Shown: piece after piece, positions 36,123 to 45,127 of the stretch
How positions within the stretch are numbered: the stretch's first letter is position 1
Layout of the letters: each line of letters begins with the position of its first letter
Assembly: GCF_021869535.1 (NCBI RefSeq)
Contig: NW_026262701.1
Location: 44,953,278 to 45,017,277 of the forward strand
Length of the DNA: 64,000 nt
Origin: Mytilus californianus
Taxonomy: Eukaryota > Mollusca > Bivalvia > Mytilida > Mytilidae
Direction: 5' to 3'
Position numbers and translations under genes: made by a program
The notes under the pieces: generated by a model
Told to the model about the DNA's origin: nothing
What the model saw: only the letters and a program-made list of their open reading frames with translations
Databases searched by the model: none

Positions 36123-36585
36123 TTCTTCAGTATTATTTTTACGATCCTGAATAATGAGAGTCAATTAATTGCATTAGCCAAACTGGAAAAGGATAATATT
36201 AAGATTTTATTTGATAAACTAGTACAATAAATATTACCATTTATTCCAGCGCCAAGGTTTTGTCATGGTCAACCCTTCTCAGCCTGGAATGATGTATAAT
36301 ATGCCAACTACCCAAATCATGAATGGCTATCAAGGAAATAACCAAATGTGGATACCGCCAGTTCCTGGATACCATCAGCCAATAATGCCTAATGTCCATC
36401 AACAAATAGGACAACAACAGGGCAATAACCAACCATCGGTACAAGGATTGCATCAACAACCTATTGCCGGTTATTTCATTGCTGTTAATCAGCAGCCATG
36501 GGCCTATCCCGGGATGCATGCCACAAATTTACAAGAACCACAACCTGAGAATCAAATAATAGACAGGAATCAAGAAAATCAATAG
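27308..36585 (+). CDS. MS4A/CD20-like four-transmembrane protein, five exons, one carrying a stop at its edge
   Basis: Coding segments are 27308-27610, 28714-28779, 29688-29774, 30162-30293 and 36250-36585; every junction is phase 0 with GT/AG ends. Without the 66-bp second segment the product is 285 residues. Order of parts: a cytoplasmic N-tail; TM1 (residues 29-51, [20 protein letters not shown]); an extracellular loop rich in Tyr with Cys60, Cys79 and an NES glycosylation site; TM2 ([18 protein letters not shown], continued by [10 protein letters not shown] from the 66-bp exon). Then come TM3 ([23 protein letters not shown]), TM4 ([21 protein letters not shown]) with a palmitoylation-like CCC, and a long Gln/Pro/Asn-rich cytoplasmic tail. 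The TM pattern and the short SGW/LTG turn resemble MS4A/CD20-like proteins, which are membrane adaptors or channel-like regulators; ligand and role are unknown. The in-frame TAG at 28777-28779 makes the full form doubtful. AATAAA is at 36599-36604. Confidence 0.6.
28335..28510 (+). repeat. Dispersed repeat, second copy (cf. 10558-10705)
   Basis: Reads 'gattgtttggtgatttatagccactttcagcattattagc', then 'tggcgggcagtgtttatttgtggagg' and 'gagtgcccggagagaac', ending near 'gtccaacgcacc'. It matches the copy at 10.56 kb in word order. Confidence 0.6.
28714..28779 (+). CDS. MS4A-like gene, 66-bp exon 2 ending in TAG
   Basis: Preceded by atgttacttttag and followed by a strong gtaagt. In phase 0 it reads [10 protein letters not shown] then [11 protein letters not shown] and TAG. 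The peptide is exactly what is missing between TM2 and TM3 of a tetraspan MS4A-like protein: the end of TM2, then a short charged cytosolic turn. The final codon TAG abuts the donor. Possible explanations are an allele or assembly error, exon skipping (which keeps the frame), use as a regulated poison exon, or a dying gene. Confidence 0.6.
   Translation, partial: FILTGCFPFCMTEKRESSWKC
29688..29774 (+). CDS. MS4A-like gene, exon 3 (TM3)
   Basis: The acceptor is tttttttctctccag and the donor is gtaagt at 29775. Its 29 codons form one hydrophobic helix, [15 protein letters not shown] then [14 protein letters not shown]. Phase 0 at both ends. Confidence 0.65.
30162..30293 (+). CDS. MS4A-like gene, exon 4 (TM4)
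   Basis: The acceptor is tctattttccag and the donor gttagt is at 30294; reading through meets a stop within five codons. Its 44 codons give SESANND, then the helix [21 protein letters not shown] and a Cys-rich CCCG patch. Phase 0 at both ends. Confidence 0.65.
30340..31860 (-). repeat. Foldback-ended repeat, copy B, carrying a nested GTTCCG-rich block
   Basis: The reverse complement of 31400-31850 matches copy A at 15062-15477. The inverted ends ggattaaacgcc..ggtgtata (30340-30378) and tatacaccaat..ggcgtttaatcc (31367-31404) correspond to the hairpin arms of copy A. In copy A the sequence runs ggtgtataaact; in copy B it is interrupted after ggtgtata by about 910 bp and resumes at 'tataaactctaccaattcactcac', so the block is a later insertion. 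The open frame 31655-31918 is repeat-derived. Confidence 0.7.
30379..31286. repeat. GTTCC/GGAAC and CAACTAGTT mosaic block
   Basis: Many copies of GTTCCG, GGAACTT and (C/A)ACTAGTT in both orientations. A direct repeat of about 130 bp (tttgcatcaattctccaaat..) starts at about 30835 and again at about 31036. The ends are roughly inverted (tgttccgtcagttactttgttccgg / ccggaacaaaag). No coding capacity. It appears to be an insertion nested in the foldback repeat. Confidence 0.6.
31915..31975 (-). ncRNA. Hammerhead-ribozyme-like motif in the left inverted end
   Basis: The reverse complement has CTGATGA (31953-31959), a stem II region TGGATATTAGTTATCA with GATA/TATC pairing, GAAA (31933-31936) and TATC. 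It is the mirror copy of the motif at 35318. The pair closing stem II next to the core is changed, so this copy is probably weaker. Confidence 0.55.
32063..32817 (-). pseudogene. Inverted truncated copy of the Penelope-like endonuclease region
   Basis: The minus strand reads [72 protein letters not shown] and then NVTCKTQN. It jumps to a shifted frame, [19 protein letters not shown] and [20 protein letters not shown]. The core of the GIY-YIG nuclease (YVGET..NGH) is deleted. In its upstream part it keeps residues lost from the main copy (for example [11 protein letters not shown] without the stop), so the two copies decayed independently. Confidence 0.8.
32857..34380 (+). pseudogene. Penelope-like reverse transcriptase, frameshifted
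   Basis: Blocks in order: [14 protein letters not shown], then a TAA at 32941, then [44 protein letters not shown] with [35 protein letters not shown] (catalytic Asp of motif A). Here one extra C at about 33796 shifts the frame to [26 protein letters not shown] (motif B) follows, then another shift and RFIDDVD (motif C, the YxDD box as FIDD, 34052-34063). Last are [25 protein letters not shown] and [12 protein letters not shown]. The motifs match the RPIVS/PKIHK class of Penelope-like RTs. The two long open pieces are 32944-33798 and 33764-34045. Confidence 0.85.
34451..35104 (+). CDS. Penelope-like C-terminal zinc-finger and GIY-YIG endonuclease domain (open fragment)
   Basis: Open for 217 codons after an in-frame TAA at 34448. 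It starts [13 protein letters not shown], has the linker [11 protein letters not shown] and [14 protein letters not shown], a Cys-rich finger ([15 protein letters not shown]), then the nuclease. The nuclease shows [20 protein letters not shown] (the GIY..YIG pair appears as VVY..YVG), the Arg of IKRMNGH, and the Glu of [11 protein letters not shown], ending SPEGINEKT. All residues expected for GIY-YIG catalysis are visible. It cannot be made as part of a full polyprotein because the RT upstream is broken. Confidence 0.82.
   Translation, partial: QYKQKRRSKIVPFVLTYNPAFTNLSRLIHTNWQTIAKHPKLSKIFPKPPVLAFRRPASLKDLFVRADVSSNKSCSTEGWCKSCSNRRCLTCQQILNTQTFTCHSTRSVNTIFCNVTCKTQTVVYFLQCRCGMQYVGETEQPFIKRMNGHRSDYTCKPDLPVSRHLRSPGCAQADLKNLTITIIDHNEGWSRADRLARERFWIIKLRTVSPEGINEKT
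35300..35362 (+). ncRNA. Hammerhead-ribozyme-like motif in the right end of the Penelope-like element
   Basis: Core CTGATGA at 35318-35324. Stem II GGATA/TATCC (35326-35330 with 35336-35340, loop ttagt), with one extra A at 35325. Then GAAA at 35341-35344 and TATC at 35345-35348, which fits a 2-bp stem III with cleavage after C. TTA before the core can pair with TAA after the cleavage site. Small hammerheads with very short stem III are known from Penelope-like elements and are reported to work as dimers. Confidence 0.65.
35413..36249. other. Remaining part of MS4A-like intron 4
   Basis: AT-rich and otherwise unremarkable. A (CA)n(GA)n microsatellite lies at 36084-36121. Confidence 0.4.
36084..36121. 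repeat. (CA)n(GA)n compound microsatellite
   Basis: Reads 'cacacaaacacacacacaca', followed by 'gagagagagagagaga'. Confidence 0.9.
36250..36585 (+). CDS. MS4A-like gene, exon 5 (Gln/Pro-rich tail)
   Basis: The acceptor is ccatttattccag. It reads [13 protein letters not shown], then a low-complexity tail rich in Q, N, P, M and W ([16 protein letters not shown]), and stops at 36583-36585. The link to exon 4 across a 5.96-kb intron is inferred from matching phase, the same strand, the absence of another open candidate, and the Pro/Gln-rich tail type common in this class. Confidence 0.55.
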   Translation, partial: RQGFVMVNPSQPGMMYNMPTTQIMNGYQGNNQMWIPPVPGYHQPIMPNVHQQIGQQQGNNQPSVQGLHQQPIAGYFIAVNQQPWAYPGMHATNLQEPQPENQIIDRNQENQ

Positions 36586-36598
36586 ACAGAAGGAAAAG

Positions 36599-36604
36599 AA
36601 TAAA
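36599..36604 (+). promoter_or_regulatory. Polyadenylation signal AATAAA of the MS4A-like gene
   Basis: A canonical hexamer 14 bp after the stop codon of the last exon. Confidence 0.45.
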
Positions 36605-36744
36605 TGCATACTAGTTCATTGTGTGTTAATTTACGTTTTATGATTGAGTTAAGCCCTCCAATTGATATTTTATAGTGTGTTTTTCTATGTTGTGATGTTA
36701 TACTATTAAATCAGAAAAGGGAGAAGGTTTGGTACCATTAAAAC

Positions 36745-38800
36745 GTTTAATCCCGCTGCAAATGTTTGCTCCTGTCCTGTCAGGAATCTGATTACAGTAG
36801 TTGTCGTCTGGGTATGTAGTTCATACGTGTTTCTCGTTTCTCGTTTTTATATAGATTAGACCGTTGGTTTTTCCGTTTGAATGGTTTTACACTAGTAATT
36901 TTTTGGGGCCCTTTATAGCTTGCTGTTCGGTGTGAGCCAATGCTCCGTGTTGAATGCCGTACCTTGACCTATAAGGTTAAAAGGAAGTAAATAAAGATGA
37001 CTGGCGCCACCTAGATTTTACATCCAAGATAATAGGTAGAAGTAAATTTATTTTCTGCTACCCTTGTAATTAGAAATCAAAATTGAAATAGTGAGAAATG
37101 AGTGTTGGCCATTGGTGTAGAAATAGCGAGAAATTTAGAGAAAACTCTCTGTGACGAGCAACATTTTCTGTGCCAAATTTAGCAAGGGGTGTTCTTCGTT
37201 TATACTATTTCGAAAATTCCGGAACCGTTGAGTACCCTTAAAAAATGCAATTTTTCTATCAAAAAAGCTGCGGCACCATATGTGTTTTGCAGTTTCAATT
37301 ACACCCAAAGGTGTTGATAATTCAGAATTCGACATTTTTTTCTATGGATCTTTGATAGTGAAAACGCAGGACCAAAAAAGGCTACCATTGTCGCCTATGT
37401 AAATAATTACTTCCTTGTAACCTAAAGCGAAATAACGATTTCTGGCGCATCACTGTATTTTTCGAGATATTTTAGAAATTGGATCGGTAAATTAATAAGG
37501 TACTAAGTGATAAACTGTATCAGAAGATAATTGCTGATCGCCAAGAAACTATAGTCTATATCAAATTTTTACTGTTTTTTTATTCTTCTGCCTAAGGGGT
37601 AGGGTTCATTAACCTACTGTAAGAACGAGACTTCTGTCAATGAATTTGTCTTTAATCATTTCGCATCATCCTCGATAACACTGCATGTATTTATGCATAT
37701 TTAAAAAAAGGGGGGCTTATTTTTGCTGACGTTAGCGAAATTTTTGTATTTTTAATGGCCAAAATGTGCCAAAATGCCCCTAAAATATTAAAATTAGGTA
37801 AAAAATCAAAGACAATACATGTTTCTCCTTAGTATCGTCGAATTGAATATTCTGCACACGATTCATATAAAACACATAACAGCAATGATAAATTCTTAGT
37901 TTCAGCACTTTTATAGTCTATTTCATAAAATATTTTGACTCTTATGCAACGGTGTTCATATATTCGTGATAAAGACATATAAGTTGGACACAGTTATCAA
38001 ATCATCAGCCTAAAGTCTTTAATAGGCCTAAATCGAACTTCATTAATCAAACACCTCGTTTTAAACATAGCCAAACAGTCAAAATAAGCTGACCAATGGC
38101 CCCAAGTCTGTAAAAAGCAACGTTTTCTGCAAAGGGGGGTACCTGTAAAAAAAGTCATTTTTAAAGGTGAAAAATTGTACCCTTAATCCAAAAATTTGAA
38201 CTTTAGCAGCAGGATTATATAGTAATCGACTAATGTAAAGATTGTCCGATTTTATTTCAATATAATTATGTCAGTATAGGTTAAAAGGAGGTAAATAAAG
38301 ATGACTGGCGCCACCTAGATTTTACATCTAAGATAATAGGTAGAAGTAAATTTATTTTCTGCTGCCCTTGTAATTAGAAATCAAAATTGAAATAGTGAGA
38401 AATTAGTGTTGGCCATTGGTGTAGAAATAGCGAGAAATTTAGAGAAAACTCTCTGTGACGAGCAACATTTTCTGTGCCAAATTTAGCAAGGGGTGTTCTT
38501 CGTTTATACTATTTCGAAAATTCCGGAACCGTTGAGAACCCTTAAAAAATGCAATTTTTCTATCAAAAAAGCTGCGGCACCATATGTGTTTTGCAGTTTC
38601 AATTACACCCAAAGGTGTTGATAATTCAGAATTCGACATTTTTTTCTATGGATCTTTGATAATGAAAACGCAGGACCAAAAAAGGCTACCATTGTCGCCT
38701 ATGTAAATAATTACTTCCTTGTAACCATAATGGTTTACTTTTATAAATTGTAACTTGGATGGAGAGTTGTCTCATTGGCACGCATACCACATCTTCCTAT
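36745..38800 (+). repeat. Mussel-type dispersed repeat, split by an inserted element
   Basis: The left part (36745-36974) runs from 'acgtttaatcccgctgca' through 'gggccctttatagct' to 'gccgtaccttgacctataa'. The right part (38727-38800) resumes 'ataatggtttacttttataaattgtaacttggatgg', then 'ctcattggcacgcataccacatctt'. The same joined sequence without interruption occurs at 49625-49715 ('ccgtactttgacctataatggtttactttt..'), which proves the 36975-38726 segment is an insertion. Confidence 0.8.
36975..38726. mobile_element. Inserted element with 448-bp direct terminal repeats
   Basis: Terminal copies 36975-37422 and 38279-38726 are each 448 bp and differ at only a handful of positions. Each copy also begins GGTTAAAAGGAAGTAAATA and ends TAATTACTTCCTTGTAACC, so each has its own imperfect terminal inverted repeat. 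Outer flanks share ATAA (the uninterrupted host repeat has a single ATAA), a 4-bp target duplication. The 856-bp interior has no open frame, no obvious primer-binding site and no polypurine tract. It could be a non-autonomous LTR-type element (TRIM-like) or a composite formed by two TIR elements. Confidence 0.65.
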
Positions 38801-39937
38801 ATCTATAGACACTTATATATTTGAAAGTTCAGAATTTTGTTGAAGTAAAATTTGTTTTGTTTTATTTTTTACTCTTTTGCAACAATACAAGCATTTTTCA
38901 AAGTTTTCATTCTAAAACAACCTTTTTAACGATTATTTGAAAGAAAAAAAATTTACTAAACTACACCTTTTGAAAGATCAATAGTCAGGCCAAATAAAAA
39001 AAATGTAGTTCCTGTTACATCAAAATAAAATAGGGTACATTGGACATTGACAGTTGGATTCTTTTTAAATGTACATTTGTCACACATTATTTTTGTACTA
39101 AATTTTATATTCAAAACTATAAAGATAAAGTATTTTTATATTATTATTTATTCAAAAGCAATGTTAATTCAAATCATTAAATTACTTGGTTAGAATGTTT
39201 ACGCAAAGTTGTGACTGTGTAATAAACATTAAATGCAATATTTAAAAAAATAAACACGAAATTATCTTTCTATTATCAAGTTTAAATGGAAAACTTATTT
39301 ACATAATTCAGGCTATTAACCTCATAAGGTCAACCGCGTATTTATATATATATATTTTGAAAACTTCTTTAATTATTCTTAAACTATAGTTTCTATATTT
39401 GTAGATATCATTATGTATTGTAAATTGTATTATATGACTTCGGTGTTGAGGCAAATTAAAATCACAGTAGAAACTTCGTTTCTATTCTTAACAGCCAAGA
39501 CAGTCCCACCCAAAGCCAAACTACGGCAAAGGTTAACAGTTCCGTCTAAGAACTTACGAGACAAATAAAGTCCTGATACATTACAACCAGTAATCGAAAC
39601 GTCGGTTGATGAGTAGTTCAAAGTGGGTCTCATTGGGGGTGTAAGCGTGATTCGGGATTGTCCTTTTTTTGTTAGGATGACACGTGAAAGTCAAATTATT
39701 TTGCATGAAAACGGGAAACGATAAGGGGTACTGGGATGAGACCTCCTACAAATATAGATTAAGAATTTGACAGAGAAATTACTTGTCCCTGACAGCCAAA
39801 CAGTCTGGCCTCAGAAGTATGTATTCTGGACCACCTGTTCTGGATATGTTTAGAGGTGTTTGATAAAAGAAAATCACTTTAATGTACGTTTAATTCTATT
39901 TTGTTGGCTCATTATTGAATAAACACCATAACTTCTT
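38801..39937. other. Intergenic DNA with a possible repeat remnant
   Basis: AT-rich. Around 39430-39800 a more balanced stretch (cattgggggtgtaagcgtgattcgggattg) suggests a decayed repeat. The 67-aa minus open frame there has no recognisable domain. Confidence 0.35.
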
Positions 39938-40231
39938 CATATTTGTCTCGCCTTGACGGAGTCAAAAAGCAAACATAGGTACTGTACTACAAAATGTATG
40001 CTGTTTACGGTGGCGGATCAACAATGTTTGTGATTCGGTCAGTTTATGCGGAACGGCTAGTGGTAGGTCAGTGATATTTGGTATGCAGTTGCATTAGCAT
40101 AGGCACATCTCATTATGTTTGACCCTGTACCTTCAGTAATGGTTCATTGACTTACAATATTGTTCATATAACTTGCAAATTAAAGTATTGCTATTTTAAT
40201 TTTAAGATTTGCATTTTACCATCATAATAAT

Positions 40232-40371
40232 GATGTGAAAATCCATGGATGGTACCAGCGGGATGTGAACCCTCAATCTCGGGATCTAAAGGCAGCGCTC
40301 TAACCAATTGAGCTAAAGAAGATCTTCCCTAACTCAACTGGTTAGACTACCTTTATATCTCCAGGTCTACA
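40232..40371 (-). repeat. tRNA-like head-to-head unit, copy 1
   Basis: The minus strand has a perfect Pol III A box (TAGCTCAATTGG at about 40305-40316) and a B-box-like GGGTTCACATCC. The tRNA-like body is 'agagcgctgcctttagatcccgag'. From the palindromic centre gaagatcttc a second, related tRNA-like arm (taactcaactggttagactacctttatatctcc) runs on the plus strand. The anticodon stem does not pair well, so this is a tRNA-derived SINE-type unit and not a functional tRNA gene. Confidence 0.6.
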
Positions 40372-40582
40372 AGACTTTTCCCCCTTTTCTTTTTTGGGCT
40401 GCGTACCTTCCATCCGACCAACTCGTAGGTCCACTACTGTACAACCCAGAGACATCTACTCGGAAATCCTCTGGCCAGTCCCACCTAGATATGTCACGGT
40501 CATCCACACATGACCATATCAAACTGCCAGGCACCTATATATACACTTGTTTGTACAAGTAGTAATTGCTCGCAGCGCCAAT

Positions 40583-40727
40583 GATGCGAAAATCCATGGA
40601 TGTTACCAGCGGGATCGAACCCTCAATCTCGGGATATAAAGGCAGCGCTCTAACTAATTGAGCCAAAGAAGATCTTCCCTAACTCAACCAGTTAGACTAC
40701 CTTTATATCTCCAGGTCTACAACACTT
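40583..40727 (-). repeat. tRNA-like head-to-head unit, copy 2
   Basis: A direct repeat of copy 1, about 350 bp downstream, with the same order and the same gaagatcttc centre. Here the B box is better (GGGTTCGATCCC), while the A box has one change (TGGCTCAATTAG). Confidence 0.6.
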
Positions 40728-40765
40728 ACAAAAAGGCGAGACATATTCCTGTGTGAACACTTTAT

Positions 40766-42399
40766 TTTTAAGGATGAATTACATTATGCAGTTTTAAAAA
40801 TATCAATCATGATTAATTTTTCTGACAGAATCAGTCTGAAATTTAATTTCAGGCTTCAAATTCTGAATACTCAGTCTGGTTCATATGAGACATGTAAGAG
40901 GAAGAAGTGATTTGTTCTGGAATTTTCAACTTTTCTTGGGAACTATTTGCAAAGTACTGACAAAAATCACACGAGAAGCCAAAATCAACTGGGCTGGCCA
41001 TTGGAAACTATATGTAAAGTGCAGTAACTTAAGAATCCACATTGAAAACTAAGATCAACAATACTTGGAACTACATGTATAATCATTCAAATTACTGTCA
41101 GAATCCACACGAGAACCCAAGATCAACTACATGGTCAGTGTATACAATGTGCTGTCAGAATCCACATTAGAAGCCGAGATGATCAGCTACATGTACTTGG
41201 GAACTATATGCAAATTGCTGTCAAAATCCACATAAAAATCTAAGATAAAAAGGACAAGTTTACCTACATGTACCATTGATGAACACAAAACATTAGGTCA
41301 TTTAAAGAACACTGAAGAAAAATTAAAAAAGAATATATTGATATAAATATAGTGAAAATATGGATCTGATCAGTTAATAATTGTACATGTATACATGTCA
41401 AGTTTGGAATGCACAAAGTAGATTAATATTTTAAAATATATTTGATTTCATTAACATTTGAATTAAAAAAATTAAAAAATGTTGCAAAAAATGAATCAAA
41501 TATTTTTTTAGAGCTGTCAGTTTAATTTATTTTTTGCTGCCTGTAGTGAATTTTGCTGCAAACATGATACATGACATGCATGAAATTACAATATACATTC
41601 CTTTGTCGTACAAATTAAGCTAATGGGATTTATATATTTTGGAAATCATAATATCAGGTGGCAGTTGTGGTAAATGCACGTGCCTTTCCTTCATCTTTTA
41701 TCTCATCCACCACTTGACCCAAATGGACATTTGAAATATTTTACATCATTTGGCATTTTCTGTCCATCCATATGATAATCAGTAGCGGTTTCAAAAGTCT
41801 TTTCTGGATAAAAGGAGATTAGGAATATAGTTTAATGATACAGCAACCAAACAAAACAATCAAATGAATTATATATTGTCTTGAAACACTGACAAAATTA
41901 GGAATGGTGAATATAGGGTTAACCTGTAAAATTGGGTCTCACCAGAATGTACCTTACAACCTCATCATCTATCATCATGATCCAGATAACTAAAATCAGG
42001 CAAATATTGTTTTGTAAAATTAGATATGAACTCTAATTAATAGGTATTGCAACTATGATTTCCGTAAATGATATTTAAAAAATAATTATAACCCTATCCT
42101 TATGATGGCCTTATAAACATAAGATTAAACTTGCTAATATTTTTAAGAGTAGAAATGGAAAAATCCTGTCTGCACAATATTTATCTCAACATTTGAATTA
42201 TGTCTGATCAATCACCTGAATGTAATCAATAATGGACTTTAATATTACTTGAATTCTAAATTTTGTTACCCTAAAAATCCTACAAGTTCATGTATAAAGA
42301 TTGCAGGAGAAATATGGAGTATTCATAAACAAAACAACAACACGACAACATTTGTTCCTGCCTGCGATGAAAGTGGCAGAATGCGAGATATTAGGGATT
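40766..42399. other. AT-rich DNA, no gene supported
   Basis: Around 40950-41230 four loosely repeated segments of about 70 bp read 'agaatccacat.agaa.cc.agatcaac..cat..ggaactatatg.aaa.tgctgtca', a worn local tandem duplication. Nothing else is recognised. Confidence 0.4.
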
Positions 42400-43080
42400 A
42401 CAATCAGGCGTCGGCATAAAGTATTTGTATAAAGCTTTATATTTCAGAAAGTAGAAGACCTGGAAGCTTCATAACTTGTATTCAGATGCCTTATGTTACA
42501 AAATTTTTGTCTGTCATATGTCTGCTGTCCTTGACCTCATTTTCGTGGTTCAACAACTGCTACATATATAAAAGGATACCTATATTACATGTAGGTATAT
42601 GGGTCCCTTGCAAGGTCTACATGTCCTTCAGACTGGTTTAATCTTATCTCAACCTCATTTCATGGATCAGTGATCAATGTTGAAGTTACCTGATTAGGGC
42701 TGCTTCTCAGATAGCAGTAGGTCATTGCAATGGTCGTTGTTGAGTTTTTGTGTTTTGGTCTTTTTCCAATACTTAAAGCAATAGGTAAACTATATTTGGT
42801 GTATGAAATGATAGTAAGGTGTGCAGGTCTGTCTGGCAGGTATCATTTGTCCTTGACCTCATTTTCATGGTTTATTGGGCAATATTAAGTTTTCATGGTT
42901 TGCTCTGTTTCTTGTATATTATATATATTCTATTATAGTTCAACAACATTTGGTGTATGGAATGTCTGTAATGCAGACTTGGTTTATCTGACTTTGGCCT
43001 CAATTTTCATGGATCATTGATCACATAAGTTTTGTAAAACTTGATCTTTATGAATATCAACAAAAGCAATCATGATTTAT
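42400..43080 (+). repeat. Bivalve dispersed repeat with internal 'GACCTCATTTTCATGGTTCA' units
   Basis: Runs from 'aaagctttatatttcagaaagtagaagacctgga' and 'gccttatgttacaaaatttttgtctgtcatatgtc' into internal units of about 120-130 bp. Each carries 'ttgacctcattttc.tggttca', 'aagttt..gtttgg', a 'gcaataggt' block and 'tttggtgtatg.aatg'. The same family is at 6560-7345 and, as a short minus piece, at 56165-56330. Confidence 0.75.
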
Positions 43081-43475
43081 AATTTAGTAAAGCATGCGAG
43101 ACATTTCAGCTTGTGCATGCTTGTTGACAAAAAATGTGTTGAAAACTGTGACTACTATACATGTAGATGTATCTAGGAATCTGTGGTAACAATTGTAAAA
43201 AGTATGTGATTTATCCTGATATACTTCTTGTTTGTATTGAAACAAGTCCTTATAGTTCACACCGTTAGCTTCAAGCATTATAGTTTTTAAGACAACTTAT
43301 TTAGTGTTGTGAAATTGATTTCCTTATCTAGTGTAGGGAAGGCGTTTCTATATCCATTTTAACCTTAAGAGTCCAGTCTGATAAAACATATGGCATCTCA
43401 TCATCATAGACCAAAAATTTCGTTACTTTGCAAGCAGGTTGGTCAAACCTGGGACTTGTATACTAACTATATATA
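43081..43475. other. Short AT-rich interval before the Tc1 element
   Basis: The 64-aa minus open frame at 43084-43278 shows no recognisable domain. Confidence 0.35.
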
Positions 43476-45125
43476 CAGTCCGCCAAAAGTTAAGCACCAC
43501 CTATTTTTATTGCATCGAAATTGTTTTCATTTGAAAAAATCCGTTATTACTCGAAAAAGAGAAAACATTCATGTAGAAATTTTGCTAGCATATACCATAA
43601 ACAAACCATATTAAACTTAAGTTTGGTCACTTATGCAGGTTCTATGCATTTAAATTTTGCGTTCATAGAAATAGTCCAAATTACACAAATCAGAAACTGA
43701 ATTTAAGTTTCACTGTGATTTTATTTTTTTGCAACAATTAATTACCCAATATCATTAAAATTCTCTACAAATAATCTTTGGTATGTTCGGCAAATTCAAT
43801 GTCAATATGTGAGTCAATAGTATGTGTAACCACCTCTCCTCCGGTACAGTTCCATAACTCGGCGTCTCATACTCTGTACAAGCCTTCTGAACTTTAGTTG
43901 AGGAAATCTATTCCATTCATCAACAATTGCCACTCTTAAATCGCCAAGATTTTGCAACGATGGGTCTCTGCGATTGAGATTTCTGCCAATGGCATCCCAG
44001 ACATGTTCGATAGGGTTCATGTCTGGAGACATGGAAGACCAAAATATAGTGGCAATGGCTTCTTGCTCTTTGTACTCGGTTACAATCCTTTTTCTGTGTG
44101 GTCTAGAGTTGTCGTCCATGTACAAGGGTCTTGACGCAAGTGGGTGATTAATATAAAAATAAAGGACTACAATGTTTCTAAGCACCAATTCCCTGTATGT
44201 CTGTCCGTTCATGTTACCCTGCAGACTATGCATACCCTGCTTACAACGGTATGAGAAGCAATCCTATACTGTAACACCACCAGCACCGAATGCAGTCGTT
44301 GGGCAAATGTTGTTTTGGTCATAGGCAGTTTTATTTTTCCGCCAAACTCGTATTCTGCCGTGTACTGGTCGTAACAGAAACCGACTCTCATCTGACTAAT
44401 GAATTTTTGTCCAGCTTTTCATGTTATAGCGTCGATGGTCATTAGCCCATTGAAACTTGATTCTACGGTGTCTGACTGTTAGAGCAGGTCTCTTGCACAC
44501 ACAACACGACGTGCAATTAGGTTGCCTCTATGAAGTCGACGGACCAATGTTCGAACACTAACACGACCACCTGGAGGCCAGTGGTGTCTAAGCTGCGGGG
44601 CAGGAGTAAATGGGTTGGCTTTAGCACGACGAATAAGCAGTCTGTCACCACGAGGGGTAGCTAAACGGGGTCTTCCGGACCTTGGTCTATCATTTACAGT
44701 TCCTGTGTCAACATGACGTTGTAAAAGTCTGACAATGACGGTGTGATTATCATTGAAATGATTACCTATGCTCCTAGTGCTCCTACTGGCATTTGACATG
44801 CCAAGTGCTTGCCAACGTTCAGCCACAGATAACATACGCCTTGCCATATTACACAATGACTTGATGAAGGTCAAATTTCACCTGTACGCGGGACAGTAAG
44901 AAGATGGTTTAAAGGTATCGAAACAGTGTATTTGTAAAAGTGCAGATGACCTTTAATAAAAAGTTGCTTGACGGGTTTATCGGAGTTCAATCTTTTTGGT
45001 CGTAATGAATTTTCTTAGTGTGTGTTAAAGGCAATTCATAACACCAAACATTAATAATTTTTTCGAAATAGTTAAAAAAAAATTTGCCAGTTATATTTAG
45101 GTGGTGCTTAACTTTTGGCGGACTG
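43476..45125 (-). mobile_element. Tc1/mariner transposon, full length, inactive
   Basis: 1650 bp, bounded by TA on both sides (43474-43475 and 45126-45127). Perfect or near-perfect terminal inverted repeats start CAGTCCGCCAAAAGTTAAGC and continue ACCACCTA. One transposase gene lies on the minus strand, interrupted as described separately. The TIRs are well preserved compared with the coding region, so the element could still be moved in trans. Confidence 0.9.
43814..44874 (-). pseudogene. Tc1-like DDE transposase, interrupted
   Basis: The N-terminal part (44874 down to about 44480) reads MARRMLSVAERWQALGM, a paired-type helix-turn-helix region with RPRSGRPRLATPRGDR, typical of Tc1 transposases. 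A frame change near 44485 leads to RPALTVRHRRIKFQWAN. Then come a TAG, SDESRF (first catalytic Asp), another TAG after GAGGVTV, DDNSRPH (second Asp) and SPDMNPIEHVWD (the Glu, DD34E spacing). It ends RRGGYTYY and stop at 43814. One frameshift and two nonsense codons make it non-functional. Confidence 0.88.
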
Positions 45126-45127
45126 TA

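Larger units (their letters stand above)
30294..36249 (+). other. MS4A-like intron 4, filled by nested mobile elements
   Basis: Holds foldback repeat copy B (30340-31860), the Penelope-like element (31862-35412), and about 0.8 kb of plain AT-rich DNA ending with a (CA)n(GA)n microsatellite at 36084-36121. Confidence 0.6.
39938..40765. repeat. Dispersed element with ends TTTGTCTCGCCTT / AAGGCGAGACA
   Basis: The left end tatttgtctcgccttgacggag is mirrored by aaaaaggcgagacatattcc at the right end. The body 'tggtatgcagttgcatt..catctcatta..agtaatggttcattgact' is also found as a fragment at 4372-4450. The tRNA-like pairs at 40232-40371 and 40583-40727 are nested in its right half. Confidence 0.6.

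Noticed and set aside
37135-37335. Duplicate 66-aa minus open frames (also at 38439-38639)
   Set aside because: They lie inside the 448-bp terminal repeats and are copies of one another by DNA duplication; no domain seen.
40249-40318. A functional tRNA gene on the minus strand
   Set aside because: A and B boxes are present but the anticodon stem does not pair and the acceptor ends are not recognisable.
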